Origin: a virus
DNA: 28,894 nucleotides
Reading direction: 5' to 3' (one strand)
IMG/VR virus record: IMGVR_UViG_3300033052_000007
Location: 1-28,894 of that record
Made by a program: the position numbers and the translations under genes. The notes under the pieces were generated by a model. That model saw only the letters and a list, made by a program, of their open reading frames with translations, did no database searches and was not told the DNA's origin. This document shows positions 20,628 to 28,848 of the stretch, in pieces; position 1 is the first letter of the stretch, and each line of letters begins with the position of its first letter.

Positions 20628-21715
20628 GGCGTAAAGTAGTCCGTCCAATCCACCACGTTATCATTCGCCCCGGCGCTGGCGTCATACTTCTCCGGCTCGC
20701 GGATGAAGCGCTTCGGATCAACGCCGGCAGCCTTGGCGCGCTCCGTGAACTGCGCGTTGATGTCAGCCAAGTTCCCCGCCGACTGCGCATAGAGCGCCTC
20801 GGCATTCTTCACGAACTCCTGCCTCTGAGACTCGGGCAAGCGCTGGCCATTGAGGATGCTCGTCACGAAGCCCTGTATCTGCTCGCCATAGTCGCCGGCC
20901 TGCGCAGCAATCTTGAATTCGCTTTCACGCACCACGGAGCCCGGATCGAGCATGCGCATGTAGCCGTAGATCAGGCCCATGTCGCCGGCGCCGGACTGCT
21001 GCTTGGCGCTTTCCTTGACGCGCTCGAAACTGCTTTTCACCGTCTCATATGTCTTGACTGGGTCGGAATTGGAGTATTGCTGGAACAGGTCCTTTTCGTT
21101 CCCGAACGTATCCGGCGGCTTCGGCGGATCGTCGGCCTTCGTATCGCCCACGGCATAGAAGCCATCTGGGTGGGTCTCATCCACCGGCCCCATATAGCCC
21201 TTCTGCTCCTTGCCGCCCTTGTAGATGGTAACGATCTCTGGTGGCTTCTGAGGCGCATCGGTCGGCTTGTCGCGATAGTCTCCGATGACGCCCCCTGTGC
21301 TGGTATTGACCAACTGACCGTTAATGACTGTTGGAGCCGGTCCCTTCTGCGCATCTGCCAACTGGAGCTCAAACTGCTTCTTCGCCAGTTCGAACTTTTC
21401 CCCATCACGCACGAACTGCAGGACGTTCATTGAGCCCTTGGTGATGGTCCGGAGCAGTTCGGGGTTCTGCTTCACCTTTTCGGCCAACGGGCTGCCATGC
21501 AACATGCCGAGAGCTTGATTGAGTTTTTCCGGATCGATCGGCCCGTCCGGATTTCCACCCATCACCCCCAGTCCGACCGTAGCCAGTTGTTCGAAAGCCT
21601 GCGCTTCCTGCTGCTGACGGGCCTGCTGCTGGGCCATACCATTGTTGTAGCCCTGCGTGAAGTTGGCGCCGAACTGTGTCGGCTGGACCTGCAGGGCGAG
21701 GGTATTGTCTGCCAT
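20624..21715 (-). CDS. probable ejection / internal virion protein
   Basis: This is a 363-residue protein. The N-terminus (FGANFTQGYNNGMAQQQARQQQEAQ in two halves) has a glutamine-rich helix. The middle is Pro/Lys-rich. Residues 230-320 (FERVKESAKQQSGAGDMGLI, YGYMRMLDPGSVVRESEF) form a helical core typical of podovirus DNA-injection proteins. It lies between two other ejection-type genes, as gp7/gp20/gp16 do in P22-like phages. No enzyme motif is visible. Confidence 0.68.
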   Translation of the reverse strand: MADNTLALQVQPTQFGANFTQGYNNGMAQQQARQQQEAQAFEQLATVGLGVMGGNPDGPIDPEKLNQALGMLHGSPLAEKVKQNPELLRTITKGSMNVLQFVRDGEKFELAKKQFELQLADAQKGPAPTVINGQLVNTSTGGVIGDYRDKPTDAPQKPPEIVTIYKGGKEQKGYMGPVDETHPDGFYAVGDTKADDPPKPPDTFGNEKDLFQQYSNSDPVKTYETVKSSFERVKESAKQQSGAGDMGLIYGYMRMLDPGSVVRESEFKIAAQAGDYGEQIQGFVTSILNGQRLPESQRQEFVKNAEALYAQSAGNLADINAQFTERAKAAGVDPKRFIREPEKYDASAGANDNVVDWTDYFTP

Positions 21716-21721
21716 CTGCCT

Positions 21722-22528
21722 TTACCCCTGCACGTTCGCAGCGTGACCACTGCTATTCGAAACACCATACGGCTGATAGCTGGCCCAGGTGCCGAGCGTG
21801 TTGCCGATATTGTTCAGCGCGCCGGTCCATGCATTGGCGCCGCCGACATAGCCGGATGCCCGTGCGGCCCCCGCGTCCTGCATCAACTGGCCCTGCGTCA
21901 ATGCGGAGTTACTGGCGAGCGTGTTGTTCTGGTTCACCTGCGTTTGGCCGCCCCCAGCCATCGCCGAAAGCCGGTTGAGATAGGTGCCGTATTCCTGGTT
22001 GGCGAGGCCACTTCGCAGCTTCGTCAGGGCCTTCAGCGCCGCGCCGGAATTCTTCATGCCCAACGCGGACAGGTGATTGATGGCCCCTTTCTCCGCCTCG
22101 TCCACCATGAATTGGTAGCCCGGCGTCTTCTGGAAGCCGAGATACCGCGCCTGCGGCGTCTGGGTTGGCGTTGGCGTAGGGGTGGTTGTGGGTGGCGTTG
22201 TCCCAGGACGTTGGCCGCCGTCCCGATAGCTACTGGTGCCCGGCGTGGTGGTCGGCGTACTGCCGGGCGTTGGGGTGGGCATAGCTGGTAGCGTGAACCC
22301 TTCGAACCCAAGTTCGCCCATATACGCAGCAAGGGCCTGACGGCCGGCATCCAGCCACGGAGCCGCGTCAAGGCGGCTTTGCGCAAGCGTGGCCTTCTGC
22401 AGTTCCAGCGCCTGCAGCGAGGCATCGGTTTGAGACTTTGCCGCCTTGTCGGCAGCGCTCGACCCGAACAGGCCGCCAAGGATCGAACCGCCCGCTGAAA
22501 TCAGCGCGGCCAGGGTAATCGGGTCCAT
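21722..22528 (-). CDS. DNA transfer protein p32/gp7-like
   Basis: This is a 268-residue protein. It starts with a hydrophobic glycine-rich helix (ITLAALISAGGSILGGLFGSSAA), then a helix with LQALELQKATLAQSRLDAAPWLDAGR. The C-terminal part has the family marks GYQFMVDEAEKG, SALGMKNSGAALKALTKLR, YGTYLNRLSAMAGGGQ. Such proteins are ejected with DNA and may form the membrane channel. Residues 81-126 are an unusual Thr/Pro tract (TPTPGSTPTTTPGTS...). The ribosome site GGAG overlaps the TAG of the preceding gene (TAGGAG). Confidence 0.8.
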   Translation of the reverse strand: MDPITLAALISAGGSILGGLFGSSAADKAAKSQTDASLQALELQKATLAQSRLDAAPWLDAGRQALAAYMGELGFEGFTLPAMPTPTPGSTPTTTPGTSSYRDGGQRPGTTPPTTTPTPTPTQTPQARYLGFQKTPGYQFMVDEAEKGAINHLSALGMKNSGAALKALTKLRSGLANQEYGTYLNRLSAMAGGGQTQVNQNNTLASNSALTQGQLMQDAGAARASGYVGGANAWTGALNNIGNTLGTWASYQPYGVSNSSGHAANVQG

Positions 22529-22540
22529 GTATTGGAACTC

Positions 22541-23080
22541 CTAGGAGATAATGGCGCGGTCCTGAACGCGGCGCCAGTTTGTGCCATCGGAGAACGCGAC
22601 GGTTGCGCCGCCGGTTTCGTTGGACACGTAGATCAGGCCTTGGGTGTAGTCCGCAGCCGCAGGGGCCCCGGCCACGGTGTAGGTTTCGAGCCGAATGGGG
22701 GCGAACGCAGTCCCGATTCCGTCGCGCCGCATGTAGAGTTCATCGCTCAGCGTCTCGGTGAGGTAGACCGTGCTGGTCCCGACCAGGTCGCCGTTTTCGT
22801 CCCACCGCGCCACCTGCCCGGAAGTGCCCGCCGTCCCGGTGACGACCCAATTATCTTCCCCGGTGCGGGTCTTCAGGCTGTTGGTGCCGATGTTCTCTAG
22901 CGTGTTGCTATCGCCGCTGATGGTCTTGTTCGTCAGGGTCTGGATGCCGTCGATAGTGGCCCCGGCCCCTTCCCCGTTCTGCGACAGGACGATCTGCTGC
23001 AACAGCCGTTGGGCCTCGGCGGTCAGCCGTCCGTCCCTGTCGGTCCATTGCATGCCGGGATAGAAGCCGAGCGTGGTCAA
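22541..23080 (-). CDS. tail-associated structural protein
   Basis: This is a 179-residue protein. It contains IDGIQTLTNKTISGDSNTLENI, the LTNKTI phrase found in many fibre and tail proteins, and a C-terminal domain AADYTQGLIYVSNETGGAT...FSDGTNWRRV that caps many virion appendage proteins. The N-terminus (LGFYPGMQWTDRDGRLTAEAQRLLQQIV) may bind the tail. It overlaps the start of the downstream stabilization protein gene by 4 nt. The exact virion position is unknown. Confidence 0.68.
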   Translation of the reverse strand: MTTLGFYPGMQWTDRDGRLTAEAQRLLQQIVLSQNGEGAGATIDGIQTLTNKTISGDSNTLENIGTNSLKTRTGEDNWVVTGTAGTSGQVARWDENGDLVGTSTVYLTETLSDELYMRRDGIGTAFAPIRLETYTVAGAPAAADYTQGLIYVSNETGGATVAFSDGTNWRRVQDRAIIS

Positions 23081-24456
23081 TCCGTATCTACCTCGACCTC
23101 TGCCAGCGCGGCCATGATGGTGAACCGCGCATTATCGGAGCAACTGACCTCGATCGTGGGTTTCGGTCCCCATCCGAGGTTGCGCCACACTGCCCGGTGC
23201 CGGTAATTGCCTGTGTCTCCAAGGGTCCGGGTCTTGATGAGCCCCCAGGTTTCCCCATCGGGGGCAAAACGGAGCATCACGTCGGCCGTTGAGCCCGTGG
23301 GCGACCGCCCGACCTCGCAGTCCAGCATGAAGGCGGGCACCGACATGTTGGCCCCATTGGCGTCCCCCGGCGCCCCACGGGCCAGCCGGAGCATGGTGCT
23401 GCTTTCGTCGGTGTTCACGTCCTCATCGAGCGTCACGATGCCAGTAGGCGTCGAGAAATAGCGGGAATAGCCCCCCGCCGACCCGATAATGCGCCAGTCG
23501 TCATAGCCGTAGGTGGAGCAGTAGTTCCAGAACCCCGTCGCGAGGTTGTACTGGACCGTCAATTCACCCGGAAAGCGGAACACGATGAACTTCTGCCCGC
23601 CGGAGGTGTATGAAAACGCCTCGCAATCATCCAAGGCAGCTTCCGTCACGTCGAGGATGGCCCGCTCGATGGGTCCAGTGGACACCCGCACCGGGCGGTA
23701 TCCCTCGAGACGATAGATCACCCTGTCATCCCCGATGAACATGGTGGTGTTGTCCTCGGCGACGATGGCATTCTCTGCCGCCAAGCCCCTCTGGATTTGC
23801 GAATTGGTCAGCGCCTGGAACGGGAAATCGCTCGCCCCCGTCAGTTGCCAGACTTCAATGGTTCGCGTGCCGCAAAGCAGCGCCTGGTTGTGGTCGATGA
23901 ATATCCGCCTCAAAGGGTCGGGATGGGCTTCGGCCGTCGCGAAATCCAGCGCATCCACGCTGTCGAAGTCGTTGATGCCGGTGATGTACCACTGCCCCGT
24001 ATCGGGGACCGAGAATATCCCCCAGCCCCCTTGATAAGCCAACGGCCCGACCGGCACGCTGTCCGGCGTGGTGATCGTGGCTATCGAGGACCCGTTGTAG
24101 ACGTAGCCCAGCGAGCCATCCGAAATCATGATGTCGTTGTTGTCGTTGAACACCATCCAGCACCGCCCGGAGCTGGAGGTAATGGTGCCAAGGCTGCTGC
24201 TCAGGGTCGTGCCGTCGAAGCGGTAAAGCGCATTACCGATAATCAGGTAGTCGTAGCCGTCCCCGTCGTTGTGCTCGTGGCAGCGCTTTTCGGAGGTATT
24301 GGAGACAAGCCGGGTCAGGCCCGCCCTTTGCCTTCGAATGAGGCGTTTCCGTCCGGACGCCTCGATCTCGGCATACATGTTGACGAGCGTTTCGCGGCTG
24401 TTCTGGATGACCGTGCTTTCGCCGGCCTGTGTCGCGAACGGGACTTCCACATACAT
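23077..24456 (-). CDS. packaged DNA stabilization protein (P22 gp10-like)
   Basis: This is a 459-residue protein close in size to P22 gp10 (472). The opening VNMYAEIEASGRK and RRQRAGLTRL, then WMVFNDNNDIMISDG, GPLAYQGGWGIFSVPDTGQWY, and RRIFIDHNQALLCGTRTIEVW follow the phage stabilisation family. The family forms the tail hub below the portal and tail accessory factor and closes the DNA channel after packaging. The fold is predicted beta-propeller-like. Its start shares one base with the stop of the accessory gene upstream, matching P22 order gp4-gp10. Confidence 0.85.
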   Translation of the reverse strand: MYVEVPFATQAGESTVIQNSRETLVNMYAEIEASGRKRLIRRQRAGLTRLVSNTSEKRCHEHNDGDGYDYLIIGNALYRFDGTTLSSSLGTITSSSGRCWMVFNDNNDIMISDGSLGYVYNGSSIATITTPDSVPVGPLAYQGGWGIFSVPDTGQWYITGINDFDSVDALDFATAEAHPDPLRRIFIDHNQALLCGTRTIEVWQLTGASDFPFQALTNSQIQRGLAAENAIVAEDNTTMFIGDDRVIYRLEGYRPVRVSTGPIERAILDVTEAALDDCEAFSYTSGGQKFIVFRFPGELTVQYNLATGFWNYCSTYGYDDWRIIGSAGGYSRYFSTPTGIVTLDEDVNTDESSTMLRLARGAPGDANGANMSVPAFMLDCEVGRSPTGSTADVMLRFAPDGETWGLIKTRTLGDTGNYRHRAVWRNLGWGPKPTIEVSCSDNARFTIMAALAEVEVDTD

Positions 24457-25172
24457 CAGCGCGGCCTCGAATAGGTCGCCGGCAGGATGAAGATGGAGCT
24501 TTCGCCTTCATCGATATCGAAGGCCTTGATGCTGGAATACGCTTCCGCTGCCTTGGCCTTGATCTCTGCGGCCCTGGGAGTCCCGATCTTGTTGTAGATC
24601 GGCGCCAGGGTGTCGGCGAGGCCGTAGACCAGCGCCATGTACCATTCCTGGGGAAGGTCGAAGCTATCCCCCGATGCGTCCATGTCCATGACGCGGCGGC
24701 GGTAGGTGAAGGTCACGTCGTAGAGGCTGTCATCCGGCTCGGGCCAGATATAGAGCGTGCCGGAATCCCGCTGGCGGTCGTAGTACCACTGAGTGGGATA
24801 CCCCTCGGTGGTCCGGGTGGGAATGCGGTAGTAGTCCTCCCGCGACAGGCGGGTCATTTCCAGTTCTGCTCCGCCGTCGTGGGACACCCGCATATGCAGA
24901 ATGTCCACCGGGACAGTCGTGAAATCCCCCGCTGCTGCGAACGAATAGGAGCCATCGGAGTCCACTAGGGTCAGCGAGCCTTCGGTCAGGGTCCAGCCCA
25001 TGACGCCATCGGCCTGCCATGCCTTGAGCATGTAGTTGAGCCACTTCAGCCCACGGGTCAGCTCGTAGGCCTGCAGCGGCTCTTCCTCGCCACGCACCCC
25101 GAGCAATTCGAGGGCGTCAACGATCAGCTCATTCGCGGTTCGCGCGAAATCCGTCGAACTCGAGACTGTCAT
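24456..25172 (-). CDS. tail accessory factor (gp4-like adaptor)
   Basis: This is a 238-residue protein. The helical start TANELIVDALELLGVRGEEEPL, ELTRGLKWLNYMLKAWQADG is the recognisable hallmark of the podovirus gp4/adaptor family. It is followed by a beta part (YSFAAAGDFTTVPVDILHMR, TLYIWPEPDDSLYDVTFTYR) and a C-terminal helix. It is longer than P22 gp4 (166). The expected role is to extend the portal and receive the gp10-like hub. The position directly upstream of the gp10-like gene supports this. Confidence 0.8.
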   Translation of the reverse strand: MTVSSSTDFARTANELIVDALELLGVRGEEEPLQAYELTRGLKWLNYMLKAWQADGVMGWTLTEGSLTLVDSDGSYSFAAAGDFTTVPVDILHMRVSHDGGAELEMTRLSREDYYRIPTRTTEGYPTQWYYDRQRDSGTLYIWPEPDDSLYDVTFTYRRRVMDMDASGDSFDLPQEWYMALVYGLADTLAPIYNKIGTPRAAEIKAKAAEAYSSIKAFDIDEGESSIFILPATYSRPR

Positions 25173-25180
25173 GGGTGTTC

Positions 25181-26569
25181 CTAGATCAACGCAGCCATTG
25201 CGAGCGCGGAATCGAAGGTGTGCTGGCCCTGCATGCCGAGGATCAGCGCCACCTTCTTGGTGAATTGGTAGGCGTTGGCGGTAGTCGAGTATCCCGTGCC
25301 GCCGAGCGCCAGTTGCGTCAGCGACGGGTAGGTCACGGTCTTGTCAGACCCCGGATCGGACGATCCGATAGCCTGGCAGGCCGCAAAATCCGGACCGGCC
25401 GCGAAGGCAAAAACCTGCGTTCCCGTGGCGGCCGTCTTGACCGTGATGCTGGCATGCGCAGTTCCGCCCGCAGTCACGGCGAAAACCCAATTCCCGCCGC
25501 TCTGGTAAATCTGCACGCTATTGGTGCTGGTCCCGTCGCTGAGATGCAGCAGGGCTTCGGAGGAACCGAGGCGCTTGACGTTGACCTCCAGCACCCCGCC
25601 CACGCCATAGGCCAGTTGATTGCCCAGCCCGCTGAGCACCTGCTTGTTGCCCGTGACAGAGGCTGTTGCCGAGGTTGTCAGGATAGGTGGAGAGGCATAC
25701 CCACCAAGCTCAACCTGCGCCCCCCACAGCAGCAGGGTTGTCCCGGTTCCGGCATAGGTCGGGAAACGGGTCGCGGTCCCCGAATTGACAAAGATGACGA
25801 AGAACTGCCCCGACGTTCCCGTGACCGTGACCGTAGCGGTGCACCTGTACCAGTCATCGTCCAGCGCTTCGATTGTCGCGGTAAACCCGCTCGATGCACT
25901 GACCACGCCGCTCTGCAGGTCGAAATTCGCATACCCGCTGCCGCTGATCGCCCCGGTCATCGCCAGTTGCATGTAGCGGTGCGTCTCCATCTTGGCACAG
26001 ACCGACAGAGTGTAGGTCGAGCCGTTGACGAAGGTGATCGCGTTGGTGCTGAAGTAGTGCAGCCCGCTCGATGTGTTGTCAGAACCACGGTCCGCCGTGG
26101 TCGTTCCGTCCGGCGCCGTATCGGCGTCCGCAACAGGGGAACCCAGGTTCGTCCGGCTCCAATAGGCGTTGTCGAATGCCTGCGACCTCAGGCACAGGTT
26201 GGTGCGGGTCGGAACGGTCTGCAGTCCGAGATCGGAACGGCACAGCACATTAGCCGCCGTCGAGGTCAGCAGACCATTACTATCCTGCACGTAGATCGCT
26301 TCCGGATGGGTGTCCGTCAGCGTGCCGAGCGAGCCGGTGTTGCTGGTGTAGTCAAACCAGTAGTTCGCCCCCCATGTCCATGATGGGTCCATCGGCTCCG
26401 GCCGCATGTCAGGCCGCACGCCCTGCGTATCCTTGACCGCGCGTGTGTATTCCTGCGGGTGGCGGTGGTCGAAACAGTGCCGGCACACCATGAGGCCAGT
26501 CCACTCCTTGCGGAGGTCGTTCAGCCAGTAGACGAAGCCGCAACGGTCACACACTCCCCTGCTTGGCAT
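25181..26569 (-). CDS. zinc-ribbon fused to beta-sandwich adhesin-like domain
   Basis: This is a 462-residue protein. Residues 1-40 are a zinc ribbon with C7-x2-C10 and C29-x2-C32 (VCDRCGFVYWLNDLRKEWTG, MVCRHCFDHRHP), which in related phages I recall as a separate protein of about 65-80 residues. Residues 110-300 look like a carbohydrate-binding beta sandwich (NLCLRSQAFDNAYWSR, YTLSVCAKMETHRYMQLAMT). The C-terminal part is LamG/concanavalin-like (VGGVLEVNVKRLGSSEALLH). Probable virion adhesin. Cysteines are few outside the ribbon. Confidence 0.65.
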   Translation of the reverse strand: MPSRGVCDRCGFVYWLNDLRKEWTGLMVCRHCFDHRHPQEYTRAVKDTQGVRPDMRPEPMDPSWTWGANYWFDYTSNTGSLGTLTDTHPEAIYVQDSNGLLTSTAANVLCRSDLGLQTVPTRTNLCLRSQAFDNAYWSRTNLGSPVADADTAPDGTTTADRGSDNTSSGLHYFSTNAITFVNGSTYTLSVCAKMETHRYMQLAMTGAISGSGYANFDLQSGVVSASSGFTATIEALDDDWYRCTATVTVTGTSGQFFVIFVNSGTATRFPTYAGTGTTLLLWGAQVELGGYASPPILTTSATASVTGNKQVLSGLGNQLAYGVGGVLEVNVKRLGSSEALLHLSDGTSTNSVQIYQSGGNWVFAVTAGGTAHASITVKTAATGTQVFAFAAGPDFAACQAIGSSDPGSDKTVTYPSLTQLALGGTGYSTTANAYQFTKKVALILGMQGQHTFDSALAMAALI

Positions 26570-26584
26570 TGCGGCTCCGTCTGT

Positions 26585-26986
26585 CTAGTGTCTCCATCCC
26601 ATCGCATGCGCTTCTTCGTGCATGCGGATGATGCGGAGGGCCTTTCCGGTCAGGCCTTCGCAGACCCAGATAATGCCGGACTTCGGCGCGTAGTAACCGA
26701 GGACCTGCGAGCCGCTTGCCCGGTAGCTTGCCGGGATCATGGCGTTGAGGAATTCGGCGGACATGGTTCGGTATGGCATGTTCGGTTCATGCCGGTATGT
26801 CGGCGGCGGAAGCTGCGCTGCCGTCACCATGGCGTTGCGGCACTCGCCGGCCGACGCAATGAGCGTAATGCACCAGATGATCAGGACCCAGAGAACGCCG
26901 GAGATCATGAACAGCCCGAGAAGCGTCCACCCTCGGGGAAACCGGCGCAAAAAGTCGAGGAATCGCGTATAGCGGCTGTCAGCCAT
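26585..26986 (-). CDS. membrane protein ending in HExxHxxGxxH metallopeptidase motif
   Basis: This 133-residue protein starts at the ATG at 26986 (GGAG 8 nt upstream). A basic N-terminus (RYTRFLDFLRRFPRGW) is followed by one TM helix at about 22-45 (LLGLFMISGVLWVLIIWCIT). The outer part contains two cysteines (C49, C109) and VLGYYAPKSGIIWVCEG. The last eleven residues read HEEAHAMGWRH: H123, E124, H127, G130 and H133, an exact match to the HExxHxxGxxH zinc motif. It ends at that third His, so no Met-turn region follows. A membrane-anchored periplasmic peptidase is plausible. Confidence 0.62.
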   Translation of the reverse strand: MADSRYTRFLDFLRRFPRGWTLLGLFMISGVLWVLIIWCITLIASAGECRNAMVTAAQLPPPTYRHEPNMPYRTMSAEFLNAMIPASYRASGSQVLGYYAPKSGIIWVCEGLTGKALRIIRMHEEAHAMGWRH

Positions 26987-27033
26987 GGTCGATGCTCCAA
27001 TCATCGGCTGTGGTCAGGGCCGGGAGGAGCGTT

Positions 27034-27052
27034 GGACCGCTTCTCTCGGTCC
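27034..27052. other. hairpin in the 136-bp gap before the metallopeptidase-like gene
   Basis: GGACCG (27034-27039) and CGGTCC (27047-27052) form a perfect 6-bp stem with a 7-nt loop. It lies between the minus-strand genes ending at 27123 and starting at 26986. No T-tract follows on the minus strand (AACGCTCC). The remainder of the gap shows nothing else I can name. Confidence 0.3.
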
Positions 27053-27122
27053 GCCTAGTTGGCTCCACTATTTTGCCAAATGTTGGGCAGGCACCCCATC
27101 AGATGAGATTAGGGCGTGGGGG

Positions 27123-27500
27123 TCAGGCGGCCTTGGGCACGAGCCCTTCGTCCCTCGCGAAGTGGAGCATCTGATCGGCCACCATGCCGATAGCGCTCGC
27201 TGCGTCGAAGCCTTTGGCGTGCTTTACATACTCACACAGCGGGCAGTAGTGCCCGTCGTTAGACCCGTCTTCCGTCTGCCCCATGAGGTAGAGCCCGCCC
27301 TGACCGAGCGCGTTGTTCATCCAATGCCAATGCATCGACATCAGCGGATCGAAGCGCCGGTTCTTAGGGTCGGGCTCACCCTGCAGATCGGCAAGCGTAT
27401 CGTCGAGAGCCGTCTTCCCGTCCTTGGCGACCAGCCCCGCCATACCGCGATCCTCTATGGCCTGGCGGCACATGGCCCAATGCTCTTTGCAGATGCGCAT
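27123..27500 (-). CDS. CxxC-containing phage protein of unknown function
   Basis: This 125-residue protein starts at the ATG at 27500; the longer open frame upstream only overlaps the SGNH gene. The N-terminus MRICKEHWAMCRQAIEDRGMAG has C4, H7 and C11. Later, HYCPLCEYVKHA has C86, C89 and H94, so one or two metal sites are likely. I know this arrangement (CKxHW...GLAGLVA...CPLC) as a recurring small phage protein near structural genes. Its function is not established. Most of it is predicted helical. Confidence 0.68.
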   Translation of the reverse strand: MRICKEHWAMCRQAIEDRGMAGLVAKDGKTALDDTLADLQGEPDPKNRRFDPLMSMHWHWMNNALGQGGLYLMGQTEDGSNDGHYCPLCEYVKHAKGFDAASAIGMVADQMLHFARDEGLVPKAA

Positions 27501-27531
27501 ATCGTTGCCTTTCGATGATGGGGCGGTGGGG

Positions 27532-28845
27532 TCAGAGGTACGCCGACCGACGCAGTTGGAAGTCGCCCGCCCTGACCGTGCCAACGCCCGAGAAGCGGAG
27601 CCACAAGTACACGTGAGCGGTGTTCGCCGGGATGGTGACTTCGGGGGTGGTGAGGACGCCGGAGGCCATCCGGAAACGTCCATTGGTCGCCAACATTGGA
27701 AAGACGCGCGCCGTCGCCAGCGTGGTGAAGCCGCTGTTGGCGCAACTGATCTCAAGGCTGATATTGTTCCGCGACAGACCATCGGCAGCACACCAGTTGG
27801 CGGCATCGGTCTCGAACAGACAGCGCGCTTTGAGGACATCGCCAACCGCGTATCCGCTCGCGACAGCCTCATTGAACAGGTAGAGCGTATTGTTGTTGCC
27901 AGAGCTACCGGCGCCAGCCGCAATCTGCTGCCAGGTGCCGAACTTCTTGCCGCCGGTCATTGCCACCTTGGACAGGGCGATTGACCCGCCCCCCGCCGCT
28001 ACGGCAGGGCCGTTTGTGGCCCAGTTGTTAGCCAGCGAGCCAGTCGCAGGGGCGCCCACGGTGCCGCTGGTGCCGCTCATCTTGCCGTTGGCTATGAGGT
28101 TCCCGGCGACGTTGTAGCCGTTGGTGGCGTCATAGGCGAGGTCGAGGTTGGTCGTGCCACCCTGAGGAAGACCCCACGCCGGGGCTGGCAAGAATGCATT
28201 AATGGCGTCGGCCACCAGGGCGCCAAACGAAGCACCGCCGGACGCGGTGAAATGGGTGTTGTCGCCAGTATCGATCATGTCGTCGATCGCACCGAACGCA
28301 GCCGACACCAGCGGGACGCCGGTATCCGGGTTCGTGGTGACTGCCGCAGCGTCCACGATGATCACGGGGTAGCCGCGCGTCTGGTAGCGCTGAGCATAGT
28401 ACTTGAGCTGCGCGTTGACGTTGAACAGCTTGATCATCTGCGCCGCGCTGAGCCCACCGCGCGCCGGCAGCGTCATGGCGAGGACGATGCAGCCCGCCCG
28501 CAGCAGCGCATCCCACACGGAAAGACGGCTGGCGACGATGGCATCGGCTGTCGTCGCGGTGCCCAGGTCGTTCGTTCCGCCATCCTCAAGCACGATGTCA
28601 GGCGTGGCAAGGAGGGTCGTGGCGACGCGCGCGGCGATCTGGGCGGCCGTCTCACCCCCGACGCCACCGTTGTAGACGAGGTTCAGGCGACCGCCCGACA
28701 TTGCATCGGCCCAGCCGAACCAGCCGTTCTGGCTGATGTCCTGGTGAATCCCGTTGGTGTAGGGCAGCCCATTGTTGACGAGGCTATCGCCGTGGGTGGC
28801 AAAGCGAAGGCTGAGGCGATTGAGGGCAGAGAATAGTTCGACCAT
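27532..28845 (-). CDS. SGNH/GDSL hydrolase with C-terminal binding domain
   Basis: This is a 437-residue protein. Residues 10-220 are an SGNH esterase: block I GDSL with nucleophile S21, block II NGGVGGET (59-66), block III GTND (90-93), block V D195-NT-H198. All four blocks are intact. The C-terminal half (235-437) is a beta sandwich (YLFNEAVASGYAVGDVLKAR, HVYLWLRFSGVGTVRAGDFQ) like a carbohydrate-binding module. A virion deacetylase that strips acyl groups from surface polysaccharide during adsorption is the likely role. Secretion signals are absent, as expected for a virion protein. Confidence 0.85.
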   Translation of the reverse strand: MVELFSALNRLSLRFATHGDSLVNNGLPYTNGIHQDISQNGWFGWADAMSGGRLNLVYNGGVGGETAAQIAARVATTLLATPDIVLEDGGTNDLGTATTADAIVASRLSVWDALLRAGCIVLAMTLPARGGLSAAQMIKLFNVNAQLKYYAQRYQTRGYPVIIVDAAAVTTNPDTGVPLVSAAFGAIDDMIDTGDNTHFTASGGASFGALVADAINAFLPAPAWGLPQGGTTNLDLAYDATNGYNVAGNLIANGKMSGTSGTVGAPATGSLANNWATNGPAVAAGGGSIALSKVAMTGGKKFGTWQQIAAGAGSSGNNNTLYLFNEAVASGYAVGDVLKARCLFETDAANWCAADGLSRNNISLEISCANSGFTTLATARVFPMLATNGRFRMASGVLTTPEVTIPANTAHVYLWLRFSGVGTVRAGDFQLRRSAYL

Positions 28846-28848
28846 GGC

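Noticed and set aside
20519-21433. Plus-strand open frame (304 codons) opposite the ejection protein genes
   Set aside because: Its composition is that of an antisense shadow, and it crosses the ATGA junction of two well-supported late genes.
25175-26383. Long plus-strand open frame (402 codons) opposite the zinc-ribbon/adhesin gene
   Set aside because: Arg/Gly-rich shadow frame; the minus-strand protein has clear domains and correct spacing to its neighbours.
27501-27923. 141-codon upstream extension of the CxxC protein
   Set aside because: It runs inside the SGNH gene in another frame with low-complexity Arg/Ser/Pro sequence; the ATG at 27500 starts the conserved-looking part.
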